This document shows, piece by piece, positions 35,124 to 42,461 of a stretch of 64,000 nucleotides of DNA. Under the pieces are notes generated by a model. The model was not told the DNA's origin. It ran no database searches and saw only the letters and a program-made list of their open reading frames with translations. The DNA is from an uncultured Porphyromonadaceae bacterium (GTDB taxonomy: Bacteria > Bacteroidota > Bacteroidia > Bacteroidales > Barnesiellaceae): contig UPYI01000005.1 of assembly GCA_900538555.1 (NCBI GenBank), positions 175,176 to 239,175 of the forward strand, written 5' to 3'. Within the stretch, counting starts at the first letter, position 1; every line of letters starts with the position of its first letter. The translations under genes were made by a program, and so were the position numbers.

Positions 35124-36240
35124 ATGATTACACAGGAACAATTAAAAGAGACAGAAGAACGCAAGTTGGCGTTGAGGAGGTATCTTTGACATCGATTCGA
35201 AGAAAATCGAGGTAGAAGAGGAGGAGTTGCGCACCCATGTTCCCGATTTTTGGGAAGACCAGAAACGGGCGGAGGCGCAGATGAAAAAAGTAAAGGAACT
35301 GCATTTTTGGATCGACGGTTATACGGAAGTGGAAAAAGCGGTGGAAGAACTGTCGCTGGCTTTCGATTTCGTGAAGGAAGGTATCGTTACGGAGGATGAA
35401 GTGGATGCGATCTACGCCCAAGTGGTGGAGATGCTGGAAAATCTGGAACTCCGCAATATGCTCCGCCGCGAAGAGGATAAACTGGGCGTCGTGCTGAAAA
35501 TCAATTCGGGTGCGGGCGGTACCGAATCGCAGGACTGGGCGTCGATGCTGATGCGTCTTTACCTGCGCTGGTGCGAGCAGCATAAATATAAAACGACGAT
35601 CGTCCACATGGTAGAGGGCGATGAAGCGGGCATCAAGTCGGTGACGATTCAGGTAGAGGGCGATTATGCCTACGGCTATCTGAAAAGTGAAAACGGCGTG
35701 CATCGTTTAGTGCGGGTGTCGCCTTACAACGCGCAGGGCAAACGTATGACTTCGTTTGCATCGGTGTTTGTCTCGCCGTTGATCGACGACAGTATCGAGA
35801 TTGTGGTAAATCCTGCCGATGTGTCGTGGGATACGTTCCGTTCGGGCGGAGCCGGAGGACAGAATGTGAACAAAGTAGAAACCGGTGTGCGTTTGCGCTA
35901 CAACTATAAGGATCCCGATACGGGTGAAACGCGCGAGATCTTGATCGAGAATACCGAAACCCGCTCGCAGCTCGACAACCGCGAGAATGCGATGCGTTTG
36001 TTGAAGTCGCAATTGTACGACATCGCATTGCAGAAACGGATGGCTGAGCAGCAGAAGATCGAAGCCGGAAAGAAAAAGATCGAGTGGGGTTCGCAGATCC
36101 GGAGCTATGTGTTTGACGACCGCCGGGTAAAGGACCACCGCACCAATTACCAGACTTCGAATGTGCAGGGCGTGATGGATGGCGGAATCGACGAATTTAT
36201 CAAGGCGTACTTGATGGAGTATGGTGCAGAGCAGATATAG
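35124..36240 (+). CDS. prfB: Peptide chain release factor 2, with programmed +1 frameshift
   Basis: The gene begins at 35124 (MITQEQLKET). After 21 codons it meets an in-frame TGA at 35187-35189, inside the classic slip site AGGAGG TAT CTT TGA C. Shifting +1 at CTT continues as GAC ATC GAT to the stop at 36238-36240, giving about 371 residues (35124-35186 joined to 35188-36240). RF2 recognises UGA and UAA; low RF2 favours slippage, so it sets its own level. The GGQ motif is in SGGAGGQNVNK. The tripeptide that reads the stop codon appears as SPY rather than SPF (VRVSPYNAQGKR), a conservative change. argB starts two bases after the stop. Confidence 0.96.
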
Positions 36241-36241
36241 T

Positions 36242-37015
36242 ATGGAATCTCTGACAATCGTAAAGGTAGGTGGAAAGATCGTGGAAGAGCCCGACACGTT
36301 GCAGGCTTTTCTTACTTCGTTCTCGCGCATCGGCGGGTATAAACTGCTGGTGCATGGCGGCGGACGTTCCGCAACCCGTATAGCCGCGCAGCTCGGCATC
36401 GAAAGCCGCATGGTGGAGGGGCGCCGGGTGACGGATGCCGATACGTTGCGTGTGGTGACGATGGTGTACGGCGGTTTGGTAAATAAGAATATAGTTGCCG
36501 GATTGCAGGCGATGCAGGTGAATGCTTTGGGTGTCACCGGAGCCGATCTGAATTTGCTGTTGTCGGACAAACGTCCGGTAGGAGCGGTGGATTATGGCTT
36601 TGTGGGTGATGTGAAGCGGGTGGACGGTGAGATGTTCGCCCGGCTGCTATCGGCTGGAATCGTTCCGGTGGTCGCTCCGCTGACCCACGACGGGCGCGGG
36701 TCGTTGCTGAATACCAATGCCGACACGATGGCTGGCGAGACGGCAAAGTCGTTGGCTCCCTATTTCGACGTTACGTTGGTTTATTGTTTCGAGAAGCCGG
36801 GCGTGCTGGCAGACGAGCATGACGACTGGAGTGTGATCCCGGTGATCGATCGGGCGGCATTCGACCGTTACCGTGCCGACGGAACCGTGCAGGGGGGGAT
36901 GATTCCGAAACTGGAAAATGCACTGGCGGCTGTGGATGCCGGTGTGGGGCGTGTGGTGATTACCAACCCCGAAGGTATCGGTTCGCAGATAGCCGGTACG
37001 GTGATATGTAAATGA
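36242..37015 (+). CDS. argB: N-acetylglutamate kinase (or N-acylglutamate kinase)
   Basis: 257 residues from the ATG at 36242 (MESLTIVKVGGKIVEE), one base after the prfB stop; the longer frame would overlap prfB. Amino-acid kinase motifs: VKVGGKI (phosphate binding), LVHGGGRSATR, GLVNKNIVAGL, NTNADTMAGETAKSL and GTVQGGMIPKLENALAA. It phosphorylates the acyl-glutamate intermediate of arginine synthesis. The Bacteroidota enzyme may prefer a succinylated substrate; sequence does not decide. A bidirectional terminator follows. Confidence 0.92.
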   Translation: MESLTIVKVGGKIVEEPDTLQAFLTSFSRIGGYKLLVHGGGRSATRIAAQLGIESRMVEGRRVTDADTLRVVTMVYGGLVNKNIVAGLQAMQVNALGVTGADLNLLLSDKRPVGAVDYGFVGDVKRVDGEMFARLLSAGIVPVVAPLTHDGRGSLLNTNADTMAGETAKSLAPYFDVTLVYCFEKPGVLADEHDDWSVIPVIDRAAFDRYRADGTVQGGMIPKLENALAAVDAGVGRVVITNPEGIGSQIAGTVICK

Positions 37016-37032
37016 CATCCGATAAAAATAAT

Positions 37033-37075
37033 AGAACGAGAGCGGCATCCGGATAGAGGGTGCCGCTCTCGTTCT
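37033..37075 (+). terminator. Bidirectional terminator between argB and the iron-sulfur flavoprotein
   Basis: A perfect 15-base stem (AGAACGAGAGCGGCA and its complement) with a 13-base loop, placed between two convergent genes. A-rich sequence lies to the left (37023-37032) and a short T-containing tail to the right, so it could serve both strands. Confidence 0.78.
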
Positions 37076-37087
37076 GTATTGTCGCGA

Positions 37088-37885
37088 TTATTTTTCGGGC
37101 GGGGCAAAGAGCAGATCGGGTTCTTTCCGGTCGCTGTGTGCGGCGACGAACTTGTGTGTGGCGATGCGGTACAATATGCCGCCGAAGTGTCGTGCCTGCT
37201 GCGGGCAGAGTGCGATGCAGTGGGCACAGGAGATACATTTGTCTTTGTCGGTTTTGCGCGGATTATCCGGGTCGATGGCGTGTGTCGGACAGAGCCGTGC
37301 GCAGGCACCGCACCGGTTGCATCGTCTGCCGGAGCGGGGAATCAGCGGTATGGCTTTGGCAACCTTGTAGGGGTGGTTGCCTTTGACGGGAATGTCCGAC
37401 AGGCTTTCCGTCGATTCGATCTGTTCCAGCAGTTTCCCGCTTTCGGTAGCGAAACGGTCGATCTGCTGCCGATCGCTTGTGTCGGGGCGGTTTGCCGCCA
37501 ATGCCGGAAAAATGGAGTGCTGGGCGATGAACGCGGCAGCCGAAACGGGTTTGAATCCGTTCTGTTCGACGAGCTCTTTCAGTTCGAGCAGGGCATCGTC
37601 GTAGTCGCGGTTCCCATATGTACAGAACAGGATGGCAGGTGTCGCCTCGCCTTTGATGTGCCGGATGGAATCTGCCGCGAGGGCGGGTATGCGACCGGCA
37701 TATACCGGTACGCCGACGATCAGCAGTTCGTCGTGCCCCATGTGTATTTCGTCTGTCAGGGCGTTCTCCGTGATGTCGGTTTCCCGAAGCGGTACGGGCG
37801 CGAAATGTCCGGCGATCTGCCCGGCGATTTTGCGGGTGCTGCGGGTGGGACTGAAACAGACGGAACGGATGCTTGTTATTTTCAT
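37088..37885 (-). CDS. Flavodoxin/ferredoxin fusion protein (EFR1-like)
   Basis: 265 residues from the ATG at 37885 (MKITSIRSVCFSPTRSTRKI). The N-terminal half is flavodoxin-like; SPTRSTR is the FMN phosphate loop, and LLIVGVPVYAGRIP and FCTYGNRDYDDAL are further flavodoxin motifs. The C-terminal part holds two 4Fe-4S clusters, CNRCGACARLCP and CISCAHCIALCP. It should shuttle electrons between flavin and iron-sulfur centres in the cytoplasm; the partner is unknown. It starts seven bases after the GlmU-like gene and is likely co-transcribed with it. Confidence 0.88.
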   Translation of the reverse strand: MKITSIRSVCFSPTRSTRKIAGQIAGHFAPVPLRETDITENALTDEIHMGHDELLIVGVPVYAGRIPALAADSIRHIKGEATPAILFCTYGNRDYDDALLELKELVEQNGFKPVSAAAFIAQHSIFPALAANRPDTSDRQQIDRFATESGKLLEQIESTESLSDIPVKGNHPYKVAKAIPLIPRSGRRCNRCGACARLCPTHAIDPDNPRKTDKDKCISCAHCIALCPQQARHFGGILYRIATHKFVAAHSDRKEPDLLFAPPEK

Positions 37886-37892
37886 GTCGTTT

Positions 37893-39086
37893 CTATTTGT
37901 ATTGTTCCGCCTGATCGTGTATGGTATCGAGGATCGCCCGGTCGGCATCGGTGAGGGTGCGGTGGCGGCGAGCCATTACTTTTTCGGCGGTGGTATAGAA
38001 TTTGGACATCACGACATCGGTGAATCCTGCATTTCCGCCTTCACTGAACGATGCTACGAAGTTGCGTGGGAATCCTGCGCCGTGTATGTTTACGCCTACG
38101 CCGATGACGGTGGCGGTATTGAACATCGTGTTGATGCCGGCTTTCGAGTGGTCGCCCATGATGAGCCCGCAGAATTGCAGTCCCGTCCGCTGGAATCGAC
38201 GTGTCGGGTAGTTCCATAACTTAATTTCCGAATAGTCGTTTTTGAGGTTCGAGGCTACGGCTCCTGCTCCGAGGTTGCACCATTCGCCGATGACCGCGTT
38301 GCCGAGGAATCCGTCGTGGGCTTTGTTGGAGAATCCGAACATGACGACGTTGTTGAGTTCTCCGCCTACCTTGCAATAAGGACCGAGTGTAGTGGCTCCG
38401 TATATTTTCGTGCCCATGTTCACTACGGCGTGTTCGCACATGGCAAAAGGTGCTCGGATGCAACTTCCTTCCATGATTTCGGCATCGCGCCCGATGTAGA
38501 CAGGACCGTTGTTTACATTCAGTACCGCACATTCGATTTTTGCTCCCGGCTCAATAAATATTTTGGAACTTCCGTCGGGGAAACAGGGATCGCCGACTAT
38601 CCGGTTGGAATCGCCGATCGGTTCGCTTGTTCTGCCTGCGGTCAGTTTCTTGAAATCGTCGAGCAGTACGGTTTCGTTTTTCATAAATATATCGAACAGC
38701 ATGTGTATGCCTTCGACCGGAGCCTGTGCTTCTATCCGGCGGTCGAAACGTTCGGCTTCGAAGTCTTCGGCAGTCCCGCGGAAAGCGATCGTGCCGGATT
38801 CGTCAAAGAGAGCTTCGCCCGGATTTAATGATTCGATCTGCCGGACGAGTGCGGCACCGGGGAGAATATGCGCTGCGATGAACAGGTTGTCGTCGCTGTA
38901 AACAGCCGGATATTTTTGCGACAGATATTCTTCGGTGAGGTAAGAATAGTTTCCGGGTAAATCCCGCTCCCATTTTTCACGGATGGTGGTGATGCCGATG
39001 CGGATATCGGCGACGGGACGGGTGAACGTGAGCGGCAACAGGTTGCCATGCTCTTTTGGGGTGTCGAAGAGAATGATATTTTTCAT
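37893..39086 (-). CDS. GlmU-like putative sugar nucleotidyltransferase with left-handed beta-helix
   Basis: 397 residues. The C-terminal half has hexapeptide repeats of a left-handed beta-helix (VYIGRDAEIMEGSCIRAPF, VVNMGTKIYGATTLGPYCKV, AVIGEWCNLGAGAVASNL). The N-terminal half corresponds to a nucleotidyltransferase fold but lacks the usual GxGTRM loop; instead it starts IILFDTPKEHGNLLPLTFTR. This layout is the Bacteroidota-specific GlmU family thought to replace GlmU in UDP-GlcNAc synthesis. Two repeat-borne promoters lie upstream (39109-39140 and 39193-39224), an unusual doubling. Confidence 0.85.
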   Translation of the reverse strand: MKNIILFDTPKEHGNLLPLTFTRPVADIRIGITTIREKWERDLPGNYSYLTEEYLSQKYPAVYSDDNLFIAAHILPGAALVRQIESLNPGEALFDESGTIAFRGTAEDFEAERFDRRIEAQAPVEGIHMLFDIFMKNETVLLDDFKKLTAGRTSEPIGDSNRIVGDPCFPDGSSKIFIEPGAKIECAVLNVNNGPVYIGRDAEIMEGSCIRAPFAMCEHAVVNMGTKIYGATTLGPYCKVGGELNNVVMFGFSNKAHDGFLGNAVIGEWCNLGAGAVASNLKNDYSEIKLWNYPTRRFQRTGLQFCGLIMGDHSKAGINTMFNTATVIGVGVNIHGAGFPRNFVASFSEGGNAGFTDVVMSKFYTTAEKVMARRHRTLTDADRAILDTIHDQAEQYK

Positions 39087-39108
39087 CGTGTTTTCGATTT
39101 ATAGCTTA

Positions 39109-39191
39109 CAAATATAGTGAAAGGTGAGGGCAGAAGCAAATGGGAAATGAAGTTTCACGAATTGATTATGCCGAACCGCATCCTATCTTAT
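39109..39191 (-). repeat. Interspersed repeat, copy d, with promoter
   Basis: On the minus strand: TTTG (39140-39137), exactly 20 bases (CTTCTGCCCTCACCTTTCAC), TATATTTG (39116-39109). It is the proximal promoter of the GlmU-like gene, 22 bases from the start codon. It forms a tandem pair with copy e. Confidence 0.75.
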
Positions 39192-39192
39192 C

Positions 39193-39277
39193 CAAATATA
39201 GTGAAAGGCGAGGGCAGAGGCAAAGGGGGAAATGAATTTTTTACATTCGGGTTATACCGAAGCCTCCTATATTCTAT
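39193..39277 (-). repeat. Interspersed repeat, copy e, with promoter
   Basis: On the minus strand: TTTG (39224-39221), exactly 20 bases (CCTCTGCCCTCGCCTTTCAC), TATATTTG (39200-39193). The first 30 bases differ from copy d at only two or three positions; the distal part has diverged more. It gives the GlmU-like gene a second promoter 84 bases upstream. Confidence 0.75.
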
Positions 39278-39298
39278 AAATATAAAATGTATGGTATA

Positions 39299-39353
39299 AT
39301 CATAATCCGTTCAAATTTTCATTTGTTCTCTTCTGAACTCCGATTTGTTTACG
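39299..39353 (+). repeat. Interspersed repeat, copy f, degenerate promoter facing the AsnB-like gene
   Basis: Shares ATAATCCGTTCAAATTTTC and TTCTCTTCTG with copy a (5962-6047). TTTG at 39322-39325 is followed after 20 bases by TGTTTACG, a poor -7 element. It points toward the asparagine synthase-like gene, which starts 87 bases downstream. Confidence 0.6.
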
Positions 39354-39439
39354 GTGAACAAATGCGGCGGTATGCCGTTGTTATAACGTGTGGAGTGTGT
39401 GGCTCCCGAAAGAAGAATAACGAAGAATCGGTTTGGCTT

Positions 39440-41125
39440 ATGTGTGGAATTGCTGGTATTGTCGGGGATGAGGAGTCGATGGAAGAGGTGCTTTCGGCGA
39501 TGACGGATGCACAGGAGCATCGTGGGCGTAGCGGACGTTCGACGTGGGTTTCGGCGTTTGTGGATGCCCATGTGGGTTTTGCTCATAATCGTATGCGTCT
39601 GATCGATGAGGCTGCCGGTGTGGTTTTGCCTTTTGTCGATGAGGAGACGGGATTGGTGATTGTACTGGATGGCGAGATATTTAATTATGTAGAGTTGCGC
39701 GAGGAGCTGTTGCCTCATTATACTTTCCGGACGGAGAGTATGGCGGAGGTAGTGGTCAAGGCGTATCATCGTTGGGGCGAACGGTCGTTGGACCGTTTCG
39801 AGGGGTATTTCTCCCTCGCGATATATAACCGGCGCGACGAAGATCTGTTCTTGGCTCGCGACCGTTTCGGCGTGAAACCGTTTTATTATGCGACGCAACG
39901 CGGGAATTTTTATTTTGCCTCGGAGATAGGCGCGTTGTTTGCCGCCGGTATCCGGCGGAATGTCTCGGCGGAACGTTGGGCGGGCTATCTGCTTTATTCC
40001 TCGTATGGCAATCCGTATGAAACATTCTGGGAGGGAGTCCATCAGTTGCCTCCGGGTTTCCTGTTGCATTATAACGGCTATTCCCTGTGTGAAAAACGAT
40101 GGTATTCATTGGAGGAGCAGGTGGAGGCGATCGAGCATTCGGATGCGGATGTGCTGGATCTGTTCTACAATCAGGTACATACGAGCGTGTCGCGGGGAGT
40201 TGCCGGGCGGATGTCGCGCGGCATATATCTGACGGGCAGTGTCGATTCTGCATTGTTGTTGTCGTCGATCCGTCAAGCCGTATCGGATGTGTCGTTGCAG
40301 GTATATACCCATTACTCGGGACGGTTGCAGGACAGTGATGCCTTGTGGAGTTCGGAAATGGTTTCGTCCACTCCCTATTCGTTGGAACAGATCCGTACGA
40401 CTTCCGCCATGGCGCGGAAAGAGGCGGTGCGTATCCACGATTGGCAGGAAGAGCCTTTTGAGGATTGTGCTGCGGTGGGGCTGTCGTCGATGTTGCGTAC
40501 AGTCTCTAAGCGGGGAGTGACGGTGCTTTGTAATGGATTCGGTTTGAGCGAGGTGTGGGGTGACCGCTTGGAACGTTCGCCGCAGACGGTTTCGATGTAC
40601 GATGCGGAGGAGCTGTTGAACCCGGATTTCAGACGGTTGGCGCGTCGTCCGGAGTATCCGCACCCGTTTGCCGATGCGAGGAATAATATGCGCTACCGTC
40701 AGTTGTTTTACGAGCAGATACCCCATATACTCCGCTTTTTGGATAAGATCGGCATGTATTACGGTTTGCAGATGAGGAGCCCGTTTATGAATCATCGTTT
40801 GGTGGAATTGGCATTCGTAGTGGCGAAGCGGAAAGAGAAGGATTCGTCGCTGTGGTTCGACCGGAATGTAGCTGCACCGTTGAGCGAGAAGGGGTTCCGT
40901 TTTGCTCCTCGTCGGAAGAGTGCGGTTCGGAATGCAGCGGTTCGTGATTTGGATGAGTGGATGTCCGATTCGATAAGCGAGATGCTTCATGGCGATGTAC
41001 CCCGATGGCTCGACGGCGCGAAACTGGGAAAAATGTGCGACAACTACATGTCGGGCGACGACTCGGATGTGGCTTGGCTGTGGAAATGTCTGGCGTTGCA
41101 CCGGATGTTGCAGACCTTGTCGTGA
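39440..41125 (+). CDS. Asparagine synthase-like protein with altered active sites
   Basis: 561 residues from the ATG at 39440, because Cys2 (MCGIAGIVG) becomes the N-terminal nucleophile of class II amidotransferases. The glutaminase half keeps this Cys and the Arg of the HNRMRLID segment, but the usual NGE is DGE and the glutamine-binding Asp of SDTE is Met (SMAE). In the synthetase half the PP-loop SGGxDSS reads TGSVDSA, and the SGxGADELFGGY block reads NGFGLSEVWGDR. Both sites are thus changed, so ordinary asparagine synthesis is doubtful. Late motifs (LQMRSPFMNHRLVELA) confirm the family. It lies alone between the repeat-rich gap and the ribosomal operon. Confidence 0.85.
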   Translation: MCGIAGIVGDEESMEEVLSAMTDAQEHRGRSGRSTWVSAFVDAHVGFAHNRMRLIDEAAGVVLPFVDEETGLVIVLDGEIFNYVELREELLPHYTFRTESMAEVVVKAYHRWGERSLDRFEGYFSLAIYNRRDEDLFLARDRFGVKPFYYATQRGNFYFASEIGALFAAGIRRNVSAERWAGYLLYSSYGNPYETFWEGVHQLPPGFLLHYNGYSLCEKRWYSLEEQVEAIEHSDADVLDLFYNQVHTSVSRGVAGRMSRGIYLTGSVDSALLLSSIRQAVSDVSLQVYTHYSGRLQDSDALWSSEMVSSTPYSLEQIRTTSAMARKEAVRIHDWQEEPFEDCAAVGLSSMLRTVSKRGVTVLCNGFGLSEVWGDRLERSPQTVSMYDAEELLNPDFRRLARRPEYPHPFADARNNMRYRQLFYEQIPHILRFLDKIGMYYGLQMRSPFMNHRLVELAFVVAKRKEKDSSLWFDRNVAAPLSEKGFRFAPRRKSAVRNAAVRDLDEWMSDSISEMLHGDVPRWLDGAKLGKMCDNYMSGDDSDVAWLWKCLALHRMLQTLS

Positions 41126-41216
41126 TCCGTTGGAGGAAACCGGAATCTACCGGACCGGGAGGAGGATAGGCGAGCCGAATAAAATAATAAATTCCGGATA
41201 AAATATTTGTGATACG

Positions 41217-41248
41217 TTTGGTTTCTAATGAATTAGTGTGTATCTTTG
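41217..41248 (+). promoter_or_regulatory. Promoter of the ribosomal supercluster
   Basis: TTTG at 41217-41220, 20 bases, TATCTTTG at 41241-41248. The leader to rpsL is about 135 bases. It contains complementary segments (CACTGTT/AACAGTG ends, GTAAAAG/CTTTTAC and GATGC/GCATC) that cannot all pair at once. No other consensus promoter of this quality is visible until eno. Confidence 0.78.
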
Positions 41249-41390
41249 CACTGTTTTTGATGCTGTAAAAGGTCGATATTTCCATGTAAGTCTCTGATTT
41301 ACCGGAAGTAATGGTCGATTTTGGCATCTTTTACGAGTGAATATTATCAACAGTGTATTTATAATTTAAGATTTAAAAAAGTTCTAAAAA

Positions 41391-41795
41391 ATGCCTACAA
41401 TTCAGCAATTAGTAAGAAAAGGTCGGGTAGTTTTGGAAGACAAGAGTAAATCTCCTGCATTGGATTCATGTCCTCAAAGACGTGGTGTTTGCGTGAGAGT
41501 TTACACGACGACTCCTAAAAAACCTAACTCTGCAATGCGTAAAGTAGCTCGTGTACGTTTGACAAATGGTAAAGAGGTGAACTCTTACATTCCCGGAGAA
41601 GGACACAACTTGCAGGAACACTCTATCGTGATGGTACGTGGTGGTCGTGTGAAAGACCTTCCGGGTGTTCGTTACCACATTGTTCGCGGTACTTTGGATA
41701 CTGCCGGTGTGAATGGACGTACGCAACGCCGCTCGAAATACGGAGCTAAGAGACCGAAACCGGGAGCTGCACCCGCTGCAAAAGGAAAGAAATAA
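41391..41795 (+). CDS. rpsL: 30S ribosomal protein S12
   Basis: 134 residues; first gene of the supercluster. S12 lies in the decoding centre and affects accuracy. Conserved segments CPQRRGVCVRVYTTTPKKPN, SAMRKVARVRL and PGVRYHIVRGTLD are intact; the lysines at sites of streptomycin-resistance mutations look wild type. The C-terminal tail is alanine/lysine-rich. A 162-base gap, long for this cluster, separates it from rpsG. Confidence 0.98.
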   Translation: MPTIQQLVRKGRVVLEDKSKSPALDSCPQRRGVCVRVYTTTPKKPNSAMRKVARVRLTNGKEVNSYIPGEGHNLQEHSIVMVRGGRVKDLPGVRYHIVRGTLDTAGVNGRTQRRSKYGAKRPKPGAAPAAKGKK

Positions 41796-41957
41796 TCCGA
41801 TCCTTTCGTAAAACAAGCAACAAAGAGAATTAAAATTAGTGTAAAACGCTAGTTTTTGACTTTTGGATAGGCTGATTCGGTTGAGTAAATAAAGTCGGAG
41901 GACTTTGTTGAAGATGTAATAAGCAACCAAAAACAAGAACAACAATTTTTGTAAAAA
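41796..41957 (+). promoter_or_regulatory. Long rpsL-rpsG intercistronic region
   Basis: The 162-base gap contains a small hairpin AAAGTC-GGAG-GACTTT at 41891-41906. In enterobacteria S7 represses its operon by binding the S12-S7 intercistronic RNA; the unusual length here is compatible with a similar control, but no conserved S7 site is recognisable by eye. Confidence 0.35.
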
Positions 41958-42434
41958 ATGAGAAAAGCTAAACCTAAGAAACGGGTCGTATTACCTGATC
42001 CCGTTTTCAGTGATGTAAAGGTTTCGAAATTTGTGAACCATTTGATGTATGACGGCAAGAAAAATGTTGCCTATACTATCTTTTATGGCGCTTTGGAGAT
42101 TGTGAAATCTAAATTGCCGAACGAAGAGAAATCTGCTCTCGAAATTTGGAAGAAAGCGCTCGAAAACGTTACTCCGCAAGTGGAGGTTAAATCTCGTCGC
42201 GTGGGTGGTGCCACTTTCCAGGTTCCTACGGAAATCCGCCCCGATCGCAAAGAATCTATTTCAATGAAAAATCTTATTATCTACTCTCGTAAAAGAGGAG
42301 GTAAAACTATGGCTGACAAACTGGCTGCCGAGATAGTTGATGCCTTCAACGAACAGGGTGGTGCATTCAAAAGAAAAGAAGATATGCACAAGATGGCTGA
42401 GGCTAACCGTGCATTCGCTCATTTCAGATTTTAA
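41958..42434 (+). CDS. rpsG: 30S ribosomal protein S7
   Basis: 158 residues, head of the 30S subunit and primary 16S binder. Conserved SRRVGGATFQVPTEIRPDR and MADKLAAEIVDAFN are present. Slightly shorter at the C-terminus than the longer enterobacterial forms, as usual outside proteobacteria. fusA follows after 27 bases. Confidence 0.98.
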   Translation: MRKAKPKKRVVLPDPVFSDVKVSKFVNHLMYDGKKNVAYTIFYGALEIVKSKLPNEEKSALEIWKKALENVTPQVEVKSRRVGGATFQVPTEIRPDRKESISMKNLIIYSRKRGGKTMADKLAAEIVDAFNEQGGAFKRKEDMHKMAEANRAFAHFRF

Positions 42435-42461
42435 TTGAAAATATAAAAGGAAAATAAAAAG

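Larger units (their letters stand above)
39087..39439. other. Divergent region packed with promoter-bearing repeats
   Basis: 353 bases between the GlmU-like gene (minus) and the asparagine synthase-like gene (plus). It holds repeat copies d and e in tandem, facing the GlmU-like gene, and a more diverged copy f facing the other way. No gene is visible. Confidence 0.7.

Noticed and set aside
39117..39299. 60-codon frame with an internally repeated peptide
   Set aside because: The peptide repeat simply reflects the tandem promoter-bearing DNA repeats d and e.
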